Positions 55,480-63,770 of a stretch of DNA of 64,000 nt are shown piece after piece (position 1 is the stretch's first letter; each line of letters begins with the position of its first letter). The notes beneath the pieces are model-generated. The model was not told the DNA's origin. It saw nothing but the letters and a program-made list of their open reading frames with translations, and ran no database searches. The position numbers were made by a program, and so were the translations under genes. The DNA is taken from the NCBI RefSeq assembly GCF_023349125.1, contig NZ_JAKIKT010000001.1, positions 682,001-746,000 on the forward strand. The letters run 5' to 3'. The DNA is from Shewanella corallii. Lineage in GTDB: Bacteria; Pseudomonadota; Gammaproteobacteria; Enterobacterales; Shewanellaceae.

Positions 55480-55512
55480 AAAAGATGCCTGCATGGGATT
55501 ATTGCAGGCATC
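55480..55512 (-). terminator. Rho-independent terminator of the amidohydrolase gene
   Basis: GATGCCTGCA-ATAATCCCA-TGCAGGCATC, then TTTTG on the minus strand, 13 bases past the stop. Confidence 0.8.
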
Positions 55513-55525
55513 AGGTGGACTGAGG

Positions 55526-57064
55526 TTATTGCCAGCCCTGGTCCTCAAGGTCGACAGTGCGGCTGTTATCGTTTGCGGTTAGTACACTGGCGAGCAACTT
55601 GTCCAGATACTCCCGAGATAAAAGCTTGCCGCCAATAATGACGGATTCGATAGACTGAGTAGCGCGAATATCTTCGCCTGGGTTATCGCGAAGAAGAACC
55701 AGGTTAGCCTGGTATCCCGGGCTGATTTGGCCGACATTTTGCTGCATCCAGTTACCGGGCGAGAGAGTCGCATCTCTTAAAACCTCTGTCGGTTTCATTC
55801 CAGCTTCCTGCATCGCCAGCATCTCCTCATGCAAAGAGAAACCCGGCACGATAACAGGGACATTGGTGTCGGTTCCTGCCTGAATATGTACCCCTTTTTT
55901 CCGCAACTCGTCGAACATAATGTATTGGGCCTCAGCATAGGCCTGCCAGTATTCAAGTACCTCTTCCCGACGTTCCGGTGTCATCCCCTCATAAAGGCGA
56001 TAGATATTGACATCCGGCAGCCAGCCCATGCCCTGGGAAGTGATAATTACCCCTTCAGCGATGCCGGGATTGACGTATTTAAGCTCCACCCGCTTAAGCT
56101 CGCTGGCCAGGTCTGATTTTTGTGGATGGAAACTGTCAATAATCGCCAGGGTCGTTGTGACTGACTTATTACGTTCCAACAACTGCTCTGCCACCTGAGG
56201 GCTTCGCCCACGCAGCCACGTCAGAAAGGCTTCTTTATTTTCCGGTTTGAAGCCGCCATATTCTCTGGCGAGCGCTTTAACCAGCTCCTCCACATGGGCT
56301 GTTTCACTTTGTGAGGACGCAATAAAATCATCAAGCCTGACTGCAATGGGAATGTGTCCGACCATGGGGATTTGGTGTTGTTGAGTGGCGTCACTGAGTG
56401 CCTGATATCCTGCTTTATCCAAAAAGCTGCTGGCTTTAACCGCATCATAGCCCTGCTGCTTAAAGTCCTTTACCGCAGTTTCAACCTCTTCGGCACTGCT
56501 GACAATGGTCTTGTTTTGTGTCCAGCCCACGAACCACCCCTCAACCGGACCAAAGGTTGCCAGCTGTGGCGACACCACATAGATATTTGGCCCCAATGCT
56601 CCGGCTTCAATCTCGTCCCGCCAGCGAATATGCTGCTCACTGCCATTCATTTCCCTTACCTGGGTGACGCCATTGGCCAGATAAAGCAGCAGGTCATTTT
56701 TGCTTTGCCATAGGTGAACATGGGAATCAGTAAAGCCGGGAACCAGATAGCCCCCCTGACCATCAACCACAGTGATATCGGCAGACAATGAATCTTCGGG
56801 AACAATATCCGCTATCTCACCATCATCAATAATGACAGCCAGGCCCGATTGAAAGTGGTGGGCGTCGCTTCCCCAAATATGAGAGTTGGTCACAGCATAA
56901 CGGGAGTGAGAAAAGTCCAGCTCGGGAATCTCGGCCAACTCGGTATGGCCGCCATACATCTTGTCCAGCTGGTAATCTACAAAGAAATAGCTTGAGACAG
57001 CCCAGATCAGGGTTAATAAAGAACCGCCAATAAAAATCCTGAGAATCCACTTTTTTATATTCAT
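55526..57064 (-). CDS. Membrane-anchored amidohydrolase
   Basis: A 512-residue metal-dependent hydrolase with an N-terminal TM anchor (about 9-28) and periplasmic catalytic body. Metal ligands are visible: HxH in SHVHLW, His in MVGHIP and TAHVEE, and Asp in AGTDTNVPVI. The C-terminal GQISPGYQANLVLLRDNPG closes the composite beta-sandwich. The family is imidazolonepropionase-like and includes prolidase-type enzymes; the substrate is unknown. A GGGAA ribosome site precedes ATG. It is monocistronic. Confidence 0.87.
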   Translation of the reverse strand: MNIKKWILRIFIGGSLLTLIWAVSSYFFVDYQLDKMYGGHTELAEIPELDFSHSRYAVTNSHIWGSDAHHFQSGLAVIIDDGEIADIVPEDSLSADITVVDGQGGYLVPGFTDSHVHLWQSKNDLLLYLANGVTQVREMNGSEQHIRWRDEIEAGALGPNIYVVSPQLATFGPVEGWFVGWTQNKTIVSSAEEVETAVKDFKQQGYDAVKASSFLDKAGYQALSDATQQHQIPMVGHIPIAVRLDDFIASSQSETAHVEELVKALAREYGGFKPENKEAFLTWLRGRSPQVAEQLLERNKSVTTTLAIIDSFHPQKSDLASELKRVELKYVNPGIAEGVIITSQGMGWLPDVNIYRLYEGMTPERREEVLEYWQAYAEAQYIMFDELRKKGVHIQAGTDTNVPVIVPGFSLHEEMLAMQEAGMKPTEVLRDATLSPGNWMQQNVGQISPGYQANLVLLRDNPGEDIRATQSIESVIIGGKLLSREYLDKLLASVLTANDNSRTVDLEDQGWQ

Positions 57065-57229
57065 ATTATTCCCATCATTCCGTTAGTGAGCTTTTAAATG
57101 CGTGTTTTACTCCTGAGGTCTTGCTCAAGCTAACAGAATGTTCTGGTTATGTGCCAGATTACCGCCTTTTGAACTGTAAATGCTTATTGCAGTGCGCAAA
57201 AAGACAAAGGTGTCGGCGGGCTCTTATGC

Positions 57230-57258
57230 TTGACGGTGATTTTGGTCACACATTTAGC
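57230..57258 (+). promoter_or_regulatory. Promoter and CRP-like site upstream of the purine permease
   Basis: TTGACG (57230) is spaced 17 bases from a weak -10 (TTTAGC, 57253). A CRP-like site GGTGA-TTTTGG-TCACA (57235-57250) matches 9 of 10 half-site positions and overlaps the -35 box. The RNA start would be about 95 bases before the terminator described next. Confidence 0.4.
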
Positions 57259-57303
57259 AACTCTGATCGAATTTTACCGCTGTTTGAGGTTTAATTAGGC
57301 AAG

Positions 57304-57336
57304 ACCCACTGGCTCAGAGCCGGTGGGTTTTTTTTT
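57304..57336 (+). terminator. Terminator in the leader of the purine permease gene
   Basis: ACCCAC-T-GGCT-CAG-AGCC-G-GTGGGT then nine T residues, only 20 bases before the ATG. The upstream neighbour is on the other strand, so this does not end a known gene; it is a candidate attenuator. Confidence 0.75.
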
Positions 57337-57355
57337 TAACCCGAGCTAACCATCC

Positions 57356-58729
57356 ATGCACCATCCGCAAAGTTCCTCTGTTAACAAGGCACCTGACGTT
57401 AACTACCAACCTACGTCTAAATTTGGCCAGCTACTGAACCGTATGTTCGCGTTGAGCGCAAATCGCACTTCGCCCTCTACCGAAGTGGTCGCCGGTTTCA
57501 CTACCTTTATGACCATGGTGTATATCGTGTTCGTTAACCCACAAATTCTGGGTGCGGCGGGCATGGATACCAAAGCTGTGTTTGTGGTCACCTGTTTGGC
57601 GGCAGCGCTGGGCAGTATCTCAATGGGCCTGATTGCGAATCTACCCATTGCCCTGGCACCCGCCATGGGCCTGAACGCCTTCTTTGCGTTCTCGGTTACC
57701 CTGGGTATGGGCGTAAGCTGGCAGGTCGCCATGGGTACAGTATTCTGGGGCGCTGTGGTGTTTGCTCTGGTATCTGTCGTTGGTTTGCGTCAGTGGCTGC
57801 TGGAAAATATCCCTGCGGGCCTGAGAACCGGTATCCCGGCAGGTATTGGTTTGTTGATTGCGCTGCTGGGCTTTAAAAACAGTGGCCTGGTAGTGGCAGA
57901 CCCGAATACTCTGGTGAAGGTGGGCGATTTGACCTCACTACCTGTGGTATTGGGCTCTTTGGGCTTCTTTATCATCATTATTCTGGCTTACCGCGGCGTT
58001 AACTCAGCCGTGCTGATCTCTACCCTGGTAGTCACTTTGCTGGCAGCCCTGTGCGGTGATGTGCAGTTTAGCGGTATCGTTTCTATGCCACCTGCCATTG
58101 GTCATGTATTTGGTCAGCTGGATCTGAGCGCCATTTTGAATATCGGCCTTGCTGGCGTGATCTTCTCCTTCGCGCTGGTAAGCATGTTTGACAGCTCGGG
58201 CACCATGATTGCCGTCGCCGAGCGCTGCGGCATCAGTGATGACAAAGGTCGTTTCCCGAACATGGGTAAAGCCCTGAAAGTGGATTCACTGAGCAGTGTA
58301 GCTGGCGCTTATATGGGCACTTCAAGTGTGACCGCCTACATTGAAAGTTCTTCCGGTGCATCTGTGGGCGGCCGTACAGGCTTGACCTCGGTTGTTGTGG
58401 GTCTGCTGTTCCTTGGTGTGATCTTCCTGTCTCCGCTGGCTGCCATGGTTCCGCCTTATGCAGTGGCCGGTGCGCTAATCTATGTAGGCGTGATGATGAC
58501 TGCAGGTCTGACCAAGGTGAAGTGGAGCGATCTGAGTGAAGCCGCTCCAGCCTTTATTACTGCGGTAATGATGCCATTTACCTTCTCTATCACCGAAGGC
58601 ATTGCAGCAGGCTTTATCAGCTACTGCGTCATTAAAGCCGGCTGTGGCAGATGGCGTGATATCCACCCTTGCGTGGTAGTGGTTGCCGTACTCTTCCTGA
58701 TTAAGTTCATCTTTATTGATGGTCATTAA
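57356..58729 (+). CDS. NCS2-family purine permease (AzgA/PbuG-like)
   Basis: A 457-residue, 12-14-TM nucleobase:cation symporter of the AzgA branch of the NCS2 family. Visible are AGFTTFMTMVYIVFVNP, LPIALAPAMGLNAFFAFSV, GIPAGIGLLIALLGFKN, FVSMFDSSGTMIAVAER-type and GTSSVTAYIESSSGASVGGRTGL. It should import adenine, guanine or hypoxanthine. The ribosome site before ATG is weak. Unlike most genes here, its leader contains a terminator, so regulation by attenuation is possible. Confidence 0.9.
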   Translation: MHHPQSSSVNKAPDVNYQPTSKFGQLLNRMFALSANRTSPSTEVVAGFTTFMTMVYIVFVNPQILGAAGMDTKAVFVVTCLAAALGSISMGLIANLPIALAPAMGLNAFFAFSVTLGMGVSWQVAMGTVFWGAVVFALVSVVGLRQWLLENIPAGLRTGIPAGIGLLIALLGFKNSGLVVADPNTLVKVGDLTSLPVVLGSLGFFIIIILAYRGVNSAVLISTLVVTLLAALCGDVQFSGIVSMPPAIGHVFGQLDLSAILNIGLAGVIFSFALVSMFDSSGTMIAVAERCGISDDKGRFPNMGKALKVDSLSSVAGAYMGTSSVTAYIESSSGASVGGRTGLTSVVVGLLFLGVIFLSPLAAMVPPYAVAGALIYVGVMMTAGLTKVKWSDLSEAAPAFITAVMMPFTFSITEGIAAGFISYCVIKAGCGRWRDIHPCVVVVAVLFLIKFIFIDGH

Positions 58730-58766
58730 TTGGCTGCGCCAGTCTGACATTTTCGTCCCATAAAAC

Positions 58767-58800
58767 AACGCCGCTGAGCTAATAAGCCAGCGGCGTTTTT
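58767..58800. terminator. Bidirectional Rho-independent terminator
   Basis: ACGCCGCTG/CAGCGGCGT stem with an 11-nt loop and TTTTT, between the permease and convergent globin gene. Confidence 0.85.
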
Positions 58801-58835
58801 GTATCTGTTATCGAGAGATATGACTGCTATCGACG

Positions 58836-59255
58836 TTAGCGCCCGGCAAGCATCGCTTCTTGCATCACATCGCTCACCCATTGCAGGAACTCAGTCCAGG
58901 CATCCCTGACCTCGGGAGAGAAATCAGAACTTAGGTGTTGTTGAAGCGAAAAAATTAATGCACTCGTCATAGGGGGAAAGTGTTCAGGTTTTACTCCGTA
59001 ACCTATGTGTCTTCGCCCCATTTCCTGTATTGCCGGTACCAGAGCCTGCTGATCAGATAACCCCGCTACAGTGGAATAGAGCATCTGCATCAGTTTTTGC
59101 CCTTGAATATTCATGCTGTTTTTAAACAGTGGTCGGGTATTCGGTTCCAGCTCAAACAGGGTGTCGTAGAAAAGGTCAGCCACTCGGGAAGTGTCAGGGG
59201 CTATTTGGCAAAATGAGCGCTGGATTAGCTCGACTTGATCTTGGGTCAGGGACAT
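58836..59255 (-). CDS. Single-domain globin (Vitreoscilla hemoglobin-like)
   Basis: A 139-residue globin lacking a reductase domain. Heme-pocket residues are visible: Tyr30 (B10), Phe44 (CD1), Gln53 (E7) and the proximal His83 (F8, in MGRRHIGYG). The Tyr-Gln pocket fits oxygen or nitric-oxide binding as in bacterial single-domain globins and flavohemoglobin heads. It may help detoxify nitric oxide, which would fit the NosP-NahK pair elsewhere in the window; this is inferred. A GAGGC ribosome site precedes ATG. Monocistronic. Confidence 0.87.
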   Translation of the reverse strand: MSLTQDQVELIQRSFCQIAPDTSRVADLFYDTLFELEPNTRPLFKNSMNIQGQKLMQMLYSTVAGLSDQQALVPAIQEMGRRHIGYGVKPEHFPPMTSALIFSLQQHLSSDFSPEVRDAWTEFLQWVSDVMQEAMLAGR

Positions 59256-59782
59256 ATCAGCCTCGTAAAGTGTGAGTCAGTTTAAGGTTAGTTGATATTT
59301 CCCCAAACTATATAAAAGCCTTTGTATACCTGTTTGATGAGTCTAAGTGATTGACTGGTAATCGTTATAACATGGCTGTCCGGCCTTCATATGAATCGCC
59401 TTTCAGGCGATATAAAGTCGTGGGTCTCCAACCCACACCCGGGCAAAGGGGAGAGTTTCGACATCCCCCCTTTGCAAACCTCCTGCGACTCCCGGCGAAG
59501 CCGACAACTCTTCGGTCTTACGCCTAAAATCCCGACCAGAAGGGATTCGCGTCCCTGCTCAACCTTCTTCACTCGACGTCCCTGTCTCGTGTCCGGTATT
59601 TTTGGCAACGCCCTTCAGCGGCATCGAGGGAGACAAGGTGTATCCTGCCGGTATCAAGTACAAGTTGTGCCTTTCCGGTCTTTTTGGAGAGTTCGCTGTC
59701 CTTTGTACGCAGAGTTATAACCCTGTACTGTTAGGTCTTGGGCGGATTGGAGACTTTTAAGCAAAGGGAAAAGCTAAAGGAT
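59256..59782. other. 527-bp non-coding region with five hairpins
   Basis: Perfect hairpins: ATCGCC/GGCGAT (59395-59411), GTGGGT/ACCCAC (59420-59436), GCAAAGGGG/CCCCTTTGC (59443-59475), CGGC-GAA-GCCG (59493-59503) and AATCCC/GGGATT (59528-59547). Frames on both strands here are probably spurious. The AT-rich part up to 59390 holds the globin upstream region. Confidence 0.5.
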
Positions 59783-60277
59783 ATGCGTACGTTTACGAAG
59801 AAATACCTCGGTGGGAATGCGATTAATGAAGATAGCTACCGTATCGATATTATTGTTCTGGAAAAGTATCAGTCATTTTCTACAGAGCTCCTGCGTTTGG
59901 CGCTTTTGGGAATAGCGGGGTACGGATTCCTGGTGTCTAATGTTGCCCTGAAAGTAAAAGATGGTGGGATGCACCTTTTTACTGATGGATTTCTTGGGCC
60001 AGTATTTCTTGTTCTCGGAGCATTGGCTTTTGCAATATCGGCGTTGTCCGCTCTTGCGCATAGGTATTACTCATCAGACTGCCTAACGCACTTTGTCAGA
60101 CTGTTGAGGTTGAAGGAGTCCGAAAATGATCTTCTTGAGTCTATTGATAGTGAAGAAGCTAGTTTGGACAAGGATTTGAACAGGTGTAAGAGATATCTAA
60201 TCATGTCTTGTTTGGCGTTGGTTGTTGGTGCTTTCTCTGTCGCAGTGTCTTTCACCGTTGTTCTGATCAACAGCTAG
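59783..60277 (+). CDS. Membrane protein, function unknown
   Basis: A 164-residue protein with TM segments at about 36-57, 70-97 and 140-163, separated by a charged cytosolic stretch (ESENDLLESIDSEEASLDKD). I chose ATG 59783 with AAAGGAT upstream, over an ORF start 45 bases earlier. Composition is slightly more AT-rich than the core genes. No family is recognised; the TM-hairpin layout resembles small membrane proteins often found in islands. Confidence 0.65.
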   Translation: MRTFTKKYLGGNAINEDSYRIDIIVLEKYQSFSTELLRLALLGIAGYGFLVSNVALKVKDGGMHLFTDGFLGPVFLVLGALAFAISALSALAHRYYSSDCLTHFVRLLRLKESENDLLESIDSEEASLDKDLNRCKRYLIMSCLALVVGAFSVAVSFTVVLINS

Positions 60278-60363
60278 CCTGTCTATTTTCAGGCGGTTCC
60301 GCTACCTTTGATGAAACGCCTCGAAGTAAGAGCCAAGTTAGTAGCCAAGTGAAGAGACAATCT

Positions 60364-60651
60364 ATGGACAGAGTATGTCGTCAATGCCAGCGTGAACTGC
60401 AGCTCACCGAGCATAAGATCTGCATGTATTGTGGTGCCGAGATTACGGAAGAGCAGCACCTGACTGACGCGCAATTACAAACGCTTCAGCAACAACGGCA
60501 AAGATGGAAGCGGGAAGAACAGGAGCTGAACTACATTCACGAGCGCTCAAGGGAAGTCACCCGGGAACATAACCAACGCCACAGCAGGAAAGGCCCCTTC
60601 GTCGATGACGACTTCGTCAGCAACATCCTGGACATACTCAAAGGCGGCTGA
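60364..60651 (+). CDS. Small zinc-ribbon protein
   Basis: A 95-residue protein with a zinc ribbon (CRQCQREL ... CMYCGAE; two CxxC knuckles at about residues 5-25) and a charged coiled coil (QLQTLQQQRQRWKREEQ) ending in FVSNILDILKGG. I chose ATG 60364 (AAGAGA upstream), because the longer ORF overlaps the previous gene and looks non-coding. No function is known; nucleic-acid or protein binding is possible. Confidence 0.7.
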   Translation: MDRVCRQCQRELQLTEHKICMYCGAEITEEQHLTDAQLQTLQQQRQRWKREEQELNYIHERSREVTREHNQRHSRKGPFVDDDFVSNILDILKGG

Positions 60652-61043
60652 TTGCCAACTCACTTAGCTTAAACCCCGCACTTCGTTCCTGAACGGCTCC
60701 AACCCTCGTCAGTCTTACGTACTACCAATCTGCAGGGGAGTGCACGACTGACCAGATCTAACCGCTCTGTTTTAAGTCCCCACATCAGCACAGCTCACCA
60801 TTTAGTCGTCCCAACCTGACATAAAAACAAGAACTGTATCCTGCGTCACAATTATTCCACTAAATCAATGGGATGTAAGCATTCTCCTACAGACTCCAAT
60901 GCCTGCTGCTGCTAAATTACCGCAACAATTTCATATACCTGCGTGCCTGAGCCAAACAGACGGGCGGTAGCGTGTACAACGGGCTTGTTAACTCTTTTGT
61001 GGAGGGAACTATCCCTAAGTCGTCATAAAACGAATAAGCAGTA
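60652..61043. other. 392-bp non-coding region
   Basis: I see no gene. Composition changes from about 50% GC on the left to AT-rich on the right, marking the left edge of the cassette that follows. GACGGGCGGTAGCGTGTACA near 60959 resembles part of a 16S rRNA end by chance. The region must hold the promoter for the 61044 operon. Confidence 0.45.
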
Positions 61044-62138
61044 ATGATAAAAGTAACTCAAAGGGAAATTGAACGGATCAAGCGCTTTAACTTAACCCTT
61101 AGGAAAGGGGGAAAGTCCAGTCGTGTAAAAAAAAAGGGACGTGTACAATATATAAACAATTGGTTTCAAGAGAATTCAGATTTTATCTCGCTAGAGAAAA
61201 GTTCCGGTCGGTATACAGTAGTTTTTCCCGAGTCTCTCAATCTTTATGATGGATTTAATCAGTCAATAAAACCAATTAACTCACTAAGGAAAATACTAAG
61301 TTTTAAGAGGGGGGGGGTTAGGTTAAGAGCACTTGACCTGAATGCTATTCAAGATATATCTACACCTGCTAGTTTAGTGCTAACTGCTGAAATAGATAAC
61401 TGGAATACTAAAAATGGGAGGAAACTAACCCCTCAGACAGAACGATGGCATCCAAATGTTCGTGGCACTCTATCTGAACTGGGTTTTTTTGAGTTGTTTA
61501 ATTATCAGCCATGTGCACCTAATAGCAATGGGTTGGTAAAAGTCGTGAAATTTATTAAAGGAAAACCTGGAGATGAGGATAAAGCTAAACATCTTAGGGA
61601 GCAAATTGAAAAAATAGTCGGAAGTAGAGTTAAAAGGCCTCCCTTGTTTCAAGCTCTATCAGAAGCAATTACGAATGTGACACATCATGCGTATCCTAAA
61701 GAGATAATAAAAGCAAGAAAGCACTGGTATATGACAGCATCATTCTGTGAACAGTCAAGGAAATTGAAAGTTGCTTTCTATGACCAGGGGATTGGCATTC
61801 CATCTAGTTTACCAAAGTCAAAGTTTTGGGAGAGTGCAAAAGGTTATATAGCAAAGATGGGATTAATAAATGATCACCCTTCACTAATTGCGGCTGCGGT
61901 AGAGATGGGGAGAACTAGCACCAATTCAGGGAATAGAGGCAAAGGACTACAGGATTTACTAGAATTCATTAGACAATATGGGAATGGCTATTTGTCTATC
62001 ATGAGCCAAAGAGGGCACTATCGCTTTAGTTGCATAGAACGACAAGAAAAGATACAAAAAAATTCGCTAGACTTCCCTATCATGGGTACACTTATTATCT
62101 GGAGCGTAACGATACCTGAAAGAGGTGTAATGCAATGA
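61044..62138 (+). CDS. HATPase-fold ATP-binding protein (anti-sigma/kinase-like), AT-rich cassette gene 1
   Basis: A 364-residue protein without signal or TM. The C-terminal half is a GHKL ATPase: N-box LSEAITNVTHHAYP, G1 box FYDQGIGIP, and GNRGKGLQDLL. The N-terminal ~190 residues are novel to me. It lacks a His-phosphorylation domain, so it is not a normal histidine kinase. It overlaps the next gene by 4 bp (ATGA). The base composition is clearly more AT-rich than the rest of the window, indicating recent acquisition. The GHKL plus STAS-like pair recalls SpoIIAB/SpoIIAA partner-switching, but a function here is unproven. Confidence 0.78.
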   Translation: MIKVTQREIERIKRFNLTLRKGGKSSRVKKKGRVQYINNWFQENSDFISLEKSSGRYTVVFPESLNLYDGFNQSIKPINSLRKILSFKRGGVRLRALDLNAIQDISTPASLVLTAEIDNWNTKNGRKLTPQTERWHPNVRGTLSELGFFELFNYQPCAPNSNGLVKVVKFIKGKPGDEDKAKHLREQIEKIVGSRVKRPPLFQALSEAITNVTHHAYPKEIIKARKHWYMTASFCEQSRKLKVAFYDQGIGIPSSLPKSKFWESAKGYIAKMGLINDHPSLIAAAVEMGRTSTNSGNRGKGLQDLLEFIRQYGNGYLSIMSQRGHYRFSCIERQEKIQKNSLDFPIMGTLIIWSVTIPERGVMQ

Positions 62139-62458
62139 GAATAAACATTGGTAAGGACTTCAGTGATACTCCTGCTGGCCGGTTCAGAAGCGATGGTAAG
62201 CATAGCGGTGAAGCATTTAGGGATGACTTGTTAGAAAAAAGACTTTCCGAGGTTGCCGAAGATGAGAAGCTTTACATCAAAATTGACGATGTGGAGGGAT
62301 ACGGTTCATCTTTTCTAGAAGAGGCCTTTGGTGGCTTGGTGAGGAAAGGTAAATATAGCTCTATAGATTTATTAAATAAGTTAGTGTTTGAGTTTGAAGA
62401 TGTTGACTTTGAGTTTTATAAAAAGAAAATCATTGAATACATTAAAGATGCAAAGTAG
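62135..62458 (+). CDS. STAS-like domain protein (DUF4325), cassette gene 2
   Basis: A 107-residue protein matching DUF4325, the STAS-like domain: INIGKDFSDTPAGRFRSDGK, SGEAFRDDLL and VEGYGSSFLEEAFGGLVRKG. It overlaps the ATPase gene by 4 bp, so coupled production is expected. DUF4325 proteins often accompany GHKL ATPases in mobile or defence-type contexts and may be their regulated antagonist partner. AT-rich codon use matches its neighbours. Confidence 0.85.
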   Translation: MRINIGKDFSDTPAGRFRSDGKHSGEAFRDDLLEKRLSEVAEDEKLYIKIDDVEGYGSSFLEEAFGGLVRKGKYSSIDLLNKLVFEFEDVDFEFYKKKIIEYIKDAK

Positions 62459-62468
62459 AGTGATATAA

Positions 62469-62936
62469 GTGGATATATTTGATAAAGTTGTGGCCGGTGT
62501 CGTTGCTGCTGTAGTCGGTGCATTCTCTGCTTTTGTTTTTGGTTATTTAAATGGAAGGATTGCGAACAAAAGAAGTTCTATAATTAAACTTGAAGAACAT
62601 TTGACGGATATATTAGATGAACTTGCTAAAAGTACAATTGAGTATTGGTCAGTCGAACAGTCTAAGTTAGATAATCCAATATTGATAGAGTCAAATATAA
62701 AGTTTCTGTTTAGGAAGTTGGAACCAGCATATAGAAGTTTGTCATATCGACATGGCAAAATATCTGCAGGTAAACACAACAAGATAAAAAATAACATTGG
62801 CGAGCTTTATGACATAATAACTGGTGATGATTTTGAAGGGGCGAGAAGAAAATCTAATGTGCGGAAAATAACGAGGTCTTGCGGCAAGATATCTACTTTA
62901 AAACTTGACATTATATCGATAGTTCATGTTGATTGA
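62469..62936 (+). CDS. Single-TM protein with helical tail, cassette gene 3
   Basis: A 155-residue protein starting at GTG 62469, 10 bases after the STAS-like stop. An N-terminal TM helix (VVAGVVAAVVGAFSAFVFGYL) is followed by a charged alpha-helical cytosolic part. No family is recognised. Being the third gene of the AT-rich operon, it may be the membrane-acting effector or anchor of the ATPase/STAS-like pair; this is inference. Confidence 0.7.
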   Translation: MDIFDKVVAGVVAAVVGAFSAFVFGYLNGRIANKRSSIIKLEEHLTDILDELAKSTIEYWSVEQSKLDNPILIESNIKFLFRKLEPAYRSLSYRHGKISAGKHNKIKNNIGELYDIITGDDFEGARRKSNVRKITRSCGKISTLKLDIISIVHVD

Positions 62937-63142
62937 TATGGGTATGGATAAATTAGGTGTTTGAAACGCGTCCTGTTTTAAATTGATGTTGATAGTCTTA
63001 ATTTTCTCGGAATATGTGAGCTCAATTTTTAATAGCTTCAGGGTTTGGTTTTAACCTAATATATTGGCTGGGCTATATTTAAAATTGCGTAGAACGATAA
63101 TTTAATCAGTTAATTCACTCAGAAAGTGAAGTATAAACTAAT

Positions 63143-63710
63143 GCTTCCTCGAAGCGGCCGCGGGGGATTGATTCGAATGCGGTGGGCGAGTATCGCGAAG
63201 CGATAAGCTCACGAAGGCGAGGCAGGATAGCCGAGCTGGAAGGATTTACAGGGAAGTAAATCGAGCTTCTGATACGATAAGCAAACCCCGAGGGGCTTTC
63301 GATAACTGTTCCCTGCGTTGATCTAACTCCAACATCCATGTCGTCCGCATCTTTGGTAGTCTCTCTGGAATGGGCAAGTGCATTAAGTGTGAGAGTTACC
63401 CATGTCCCCGTCCGAAGTTGCCGGAGGGAAATGGCTTCAATAGCAAGTCCCGTCATGGATGACGGGGCAGCTACCGCTGAACCATGGATGGTGAATCGGT
63501 GGCGGTTGCGTAATTGAAGTCATTTCACGATGGATAACAACTTCGGTTGGGGTGTCCTTGGGGTTGTTAGGGGTATTGGACAAGCAATACCCCTGACCCG
63601 GGTGAAGCCTGGAAGGCTTCGATCTCCGCCAAGCGCAGCTTGGCATGCCGCAAGGCATCACAAACTAAAAAGGAGCGTAGCTCCTTCCCCCCTCCGTCTC
63701 CGAAGGAGAC
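63143..63710. repeat. Array of perfect mini-hairpins, many with GNA triloops
   Basis: Stems: GCTTC/GAAGC (63143), TATCGC-GAA-GCGATA (63191), GATTTAC/GTAAATC (63243), CCCGTCA/TGACGGG (63449), AGGGGTATT/AATACCCCT (63569), GAAGCCT-GGA-AGGCTTC (63604), CCAAGC-GCA-GCTTGG (63629), ATGCC-GCAA-GGCAT (63645), AAGGAGC-GTA-GCTCCTT (63670) and GTCTCC-GAA-GGAGAC (63696). The sequences differ from each other, only the fold is shared. Confidence 0.7.
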
Positions 63711-63740
63711 AAAAAAGGCTACCAATCGGTAGCCTTTTCA
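63711..63740 (-). terminator. Rho-independent terminator of trhP
   Basis: AAAAGGCTACC-AATC-GGTAGCCTTTT, 30 bases past the trhP stop, with T-runs on both strands. Confidence 0.85.
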
Positions 63741-63770
63741 GTTTCAGCGCTTACTCAAAGCGCAACAAAA

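Larger units (their letters stand above)
62937..63770. other. 834-bp non-coding region with a hairpin array
   Basis: The left 180 bp are AT-rich. From 63143 on there are at least ten perfect mini-hairpins, of which the run 63569-63710 is almost continuous. Minus- and plus-strand frames here (63115-63456, 63437-63661, 63530-63946) look spurious because they cross these hairpins and have no ribosome site. The terminator at 63711 belongs to the gene at the right edge. Confidence 0.55.

Noticed and set aside
59391..59720. 109-codon plus-strand frame and 73-codon minus-strand frame left of the island
   Set aside because: Rich in Arg, Ser, Pro and Cys, passing through five hairpins, no ribosome site. 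Typical of spurious ORFs in repeat DNA.
60955..60990. Resemblance to the conserved 3' end of 16S rRNA (GACGGGCGGT...GTGTACAA)
   Set aside because: Interrupted by inserted bases and with no further rRNA similarity on either side; coincidence.
60652..61043. Possible integron attC site (AACGGGCTTGTTAAC)
   Set aside because: No GTTRRRY/RYYYAAC pair with the expected stem; no integrase in the window.
63115..63456. 113-codon minus-strand frame between the cassette and trhP
   Set aside because: It crosses several perfect hairpins and has no ribosome site or recognisable domain; treated as non-coding.
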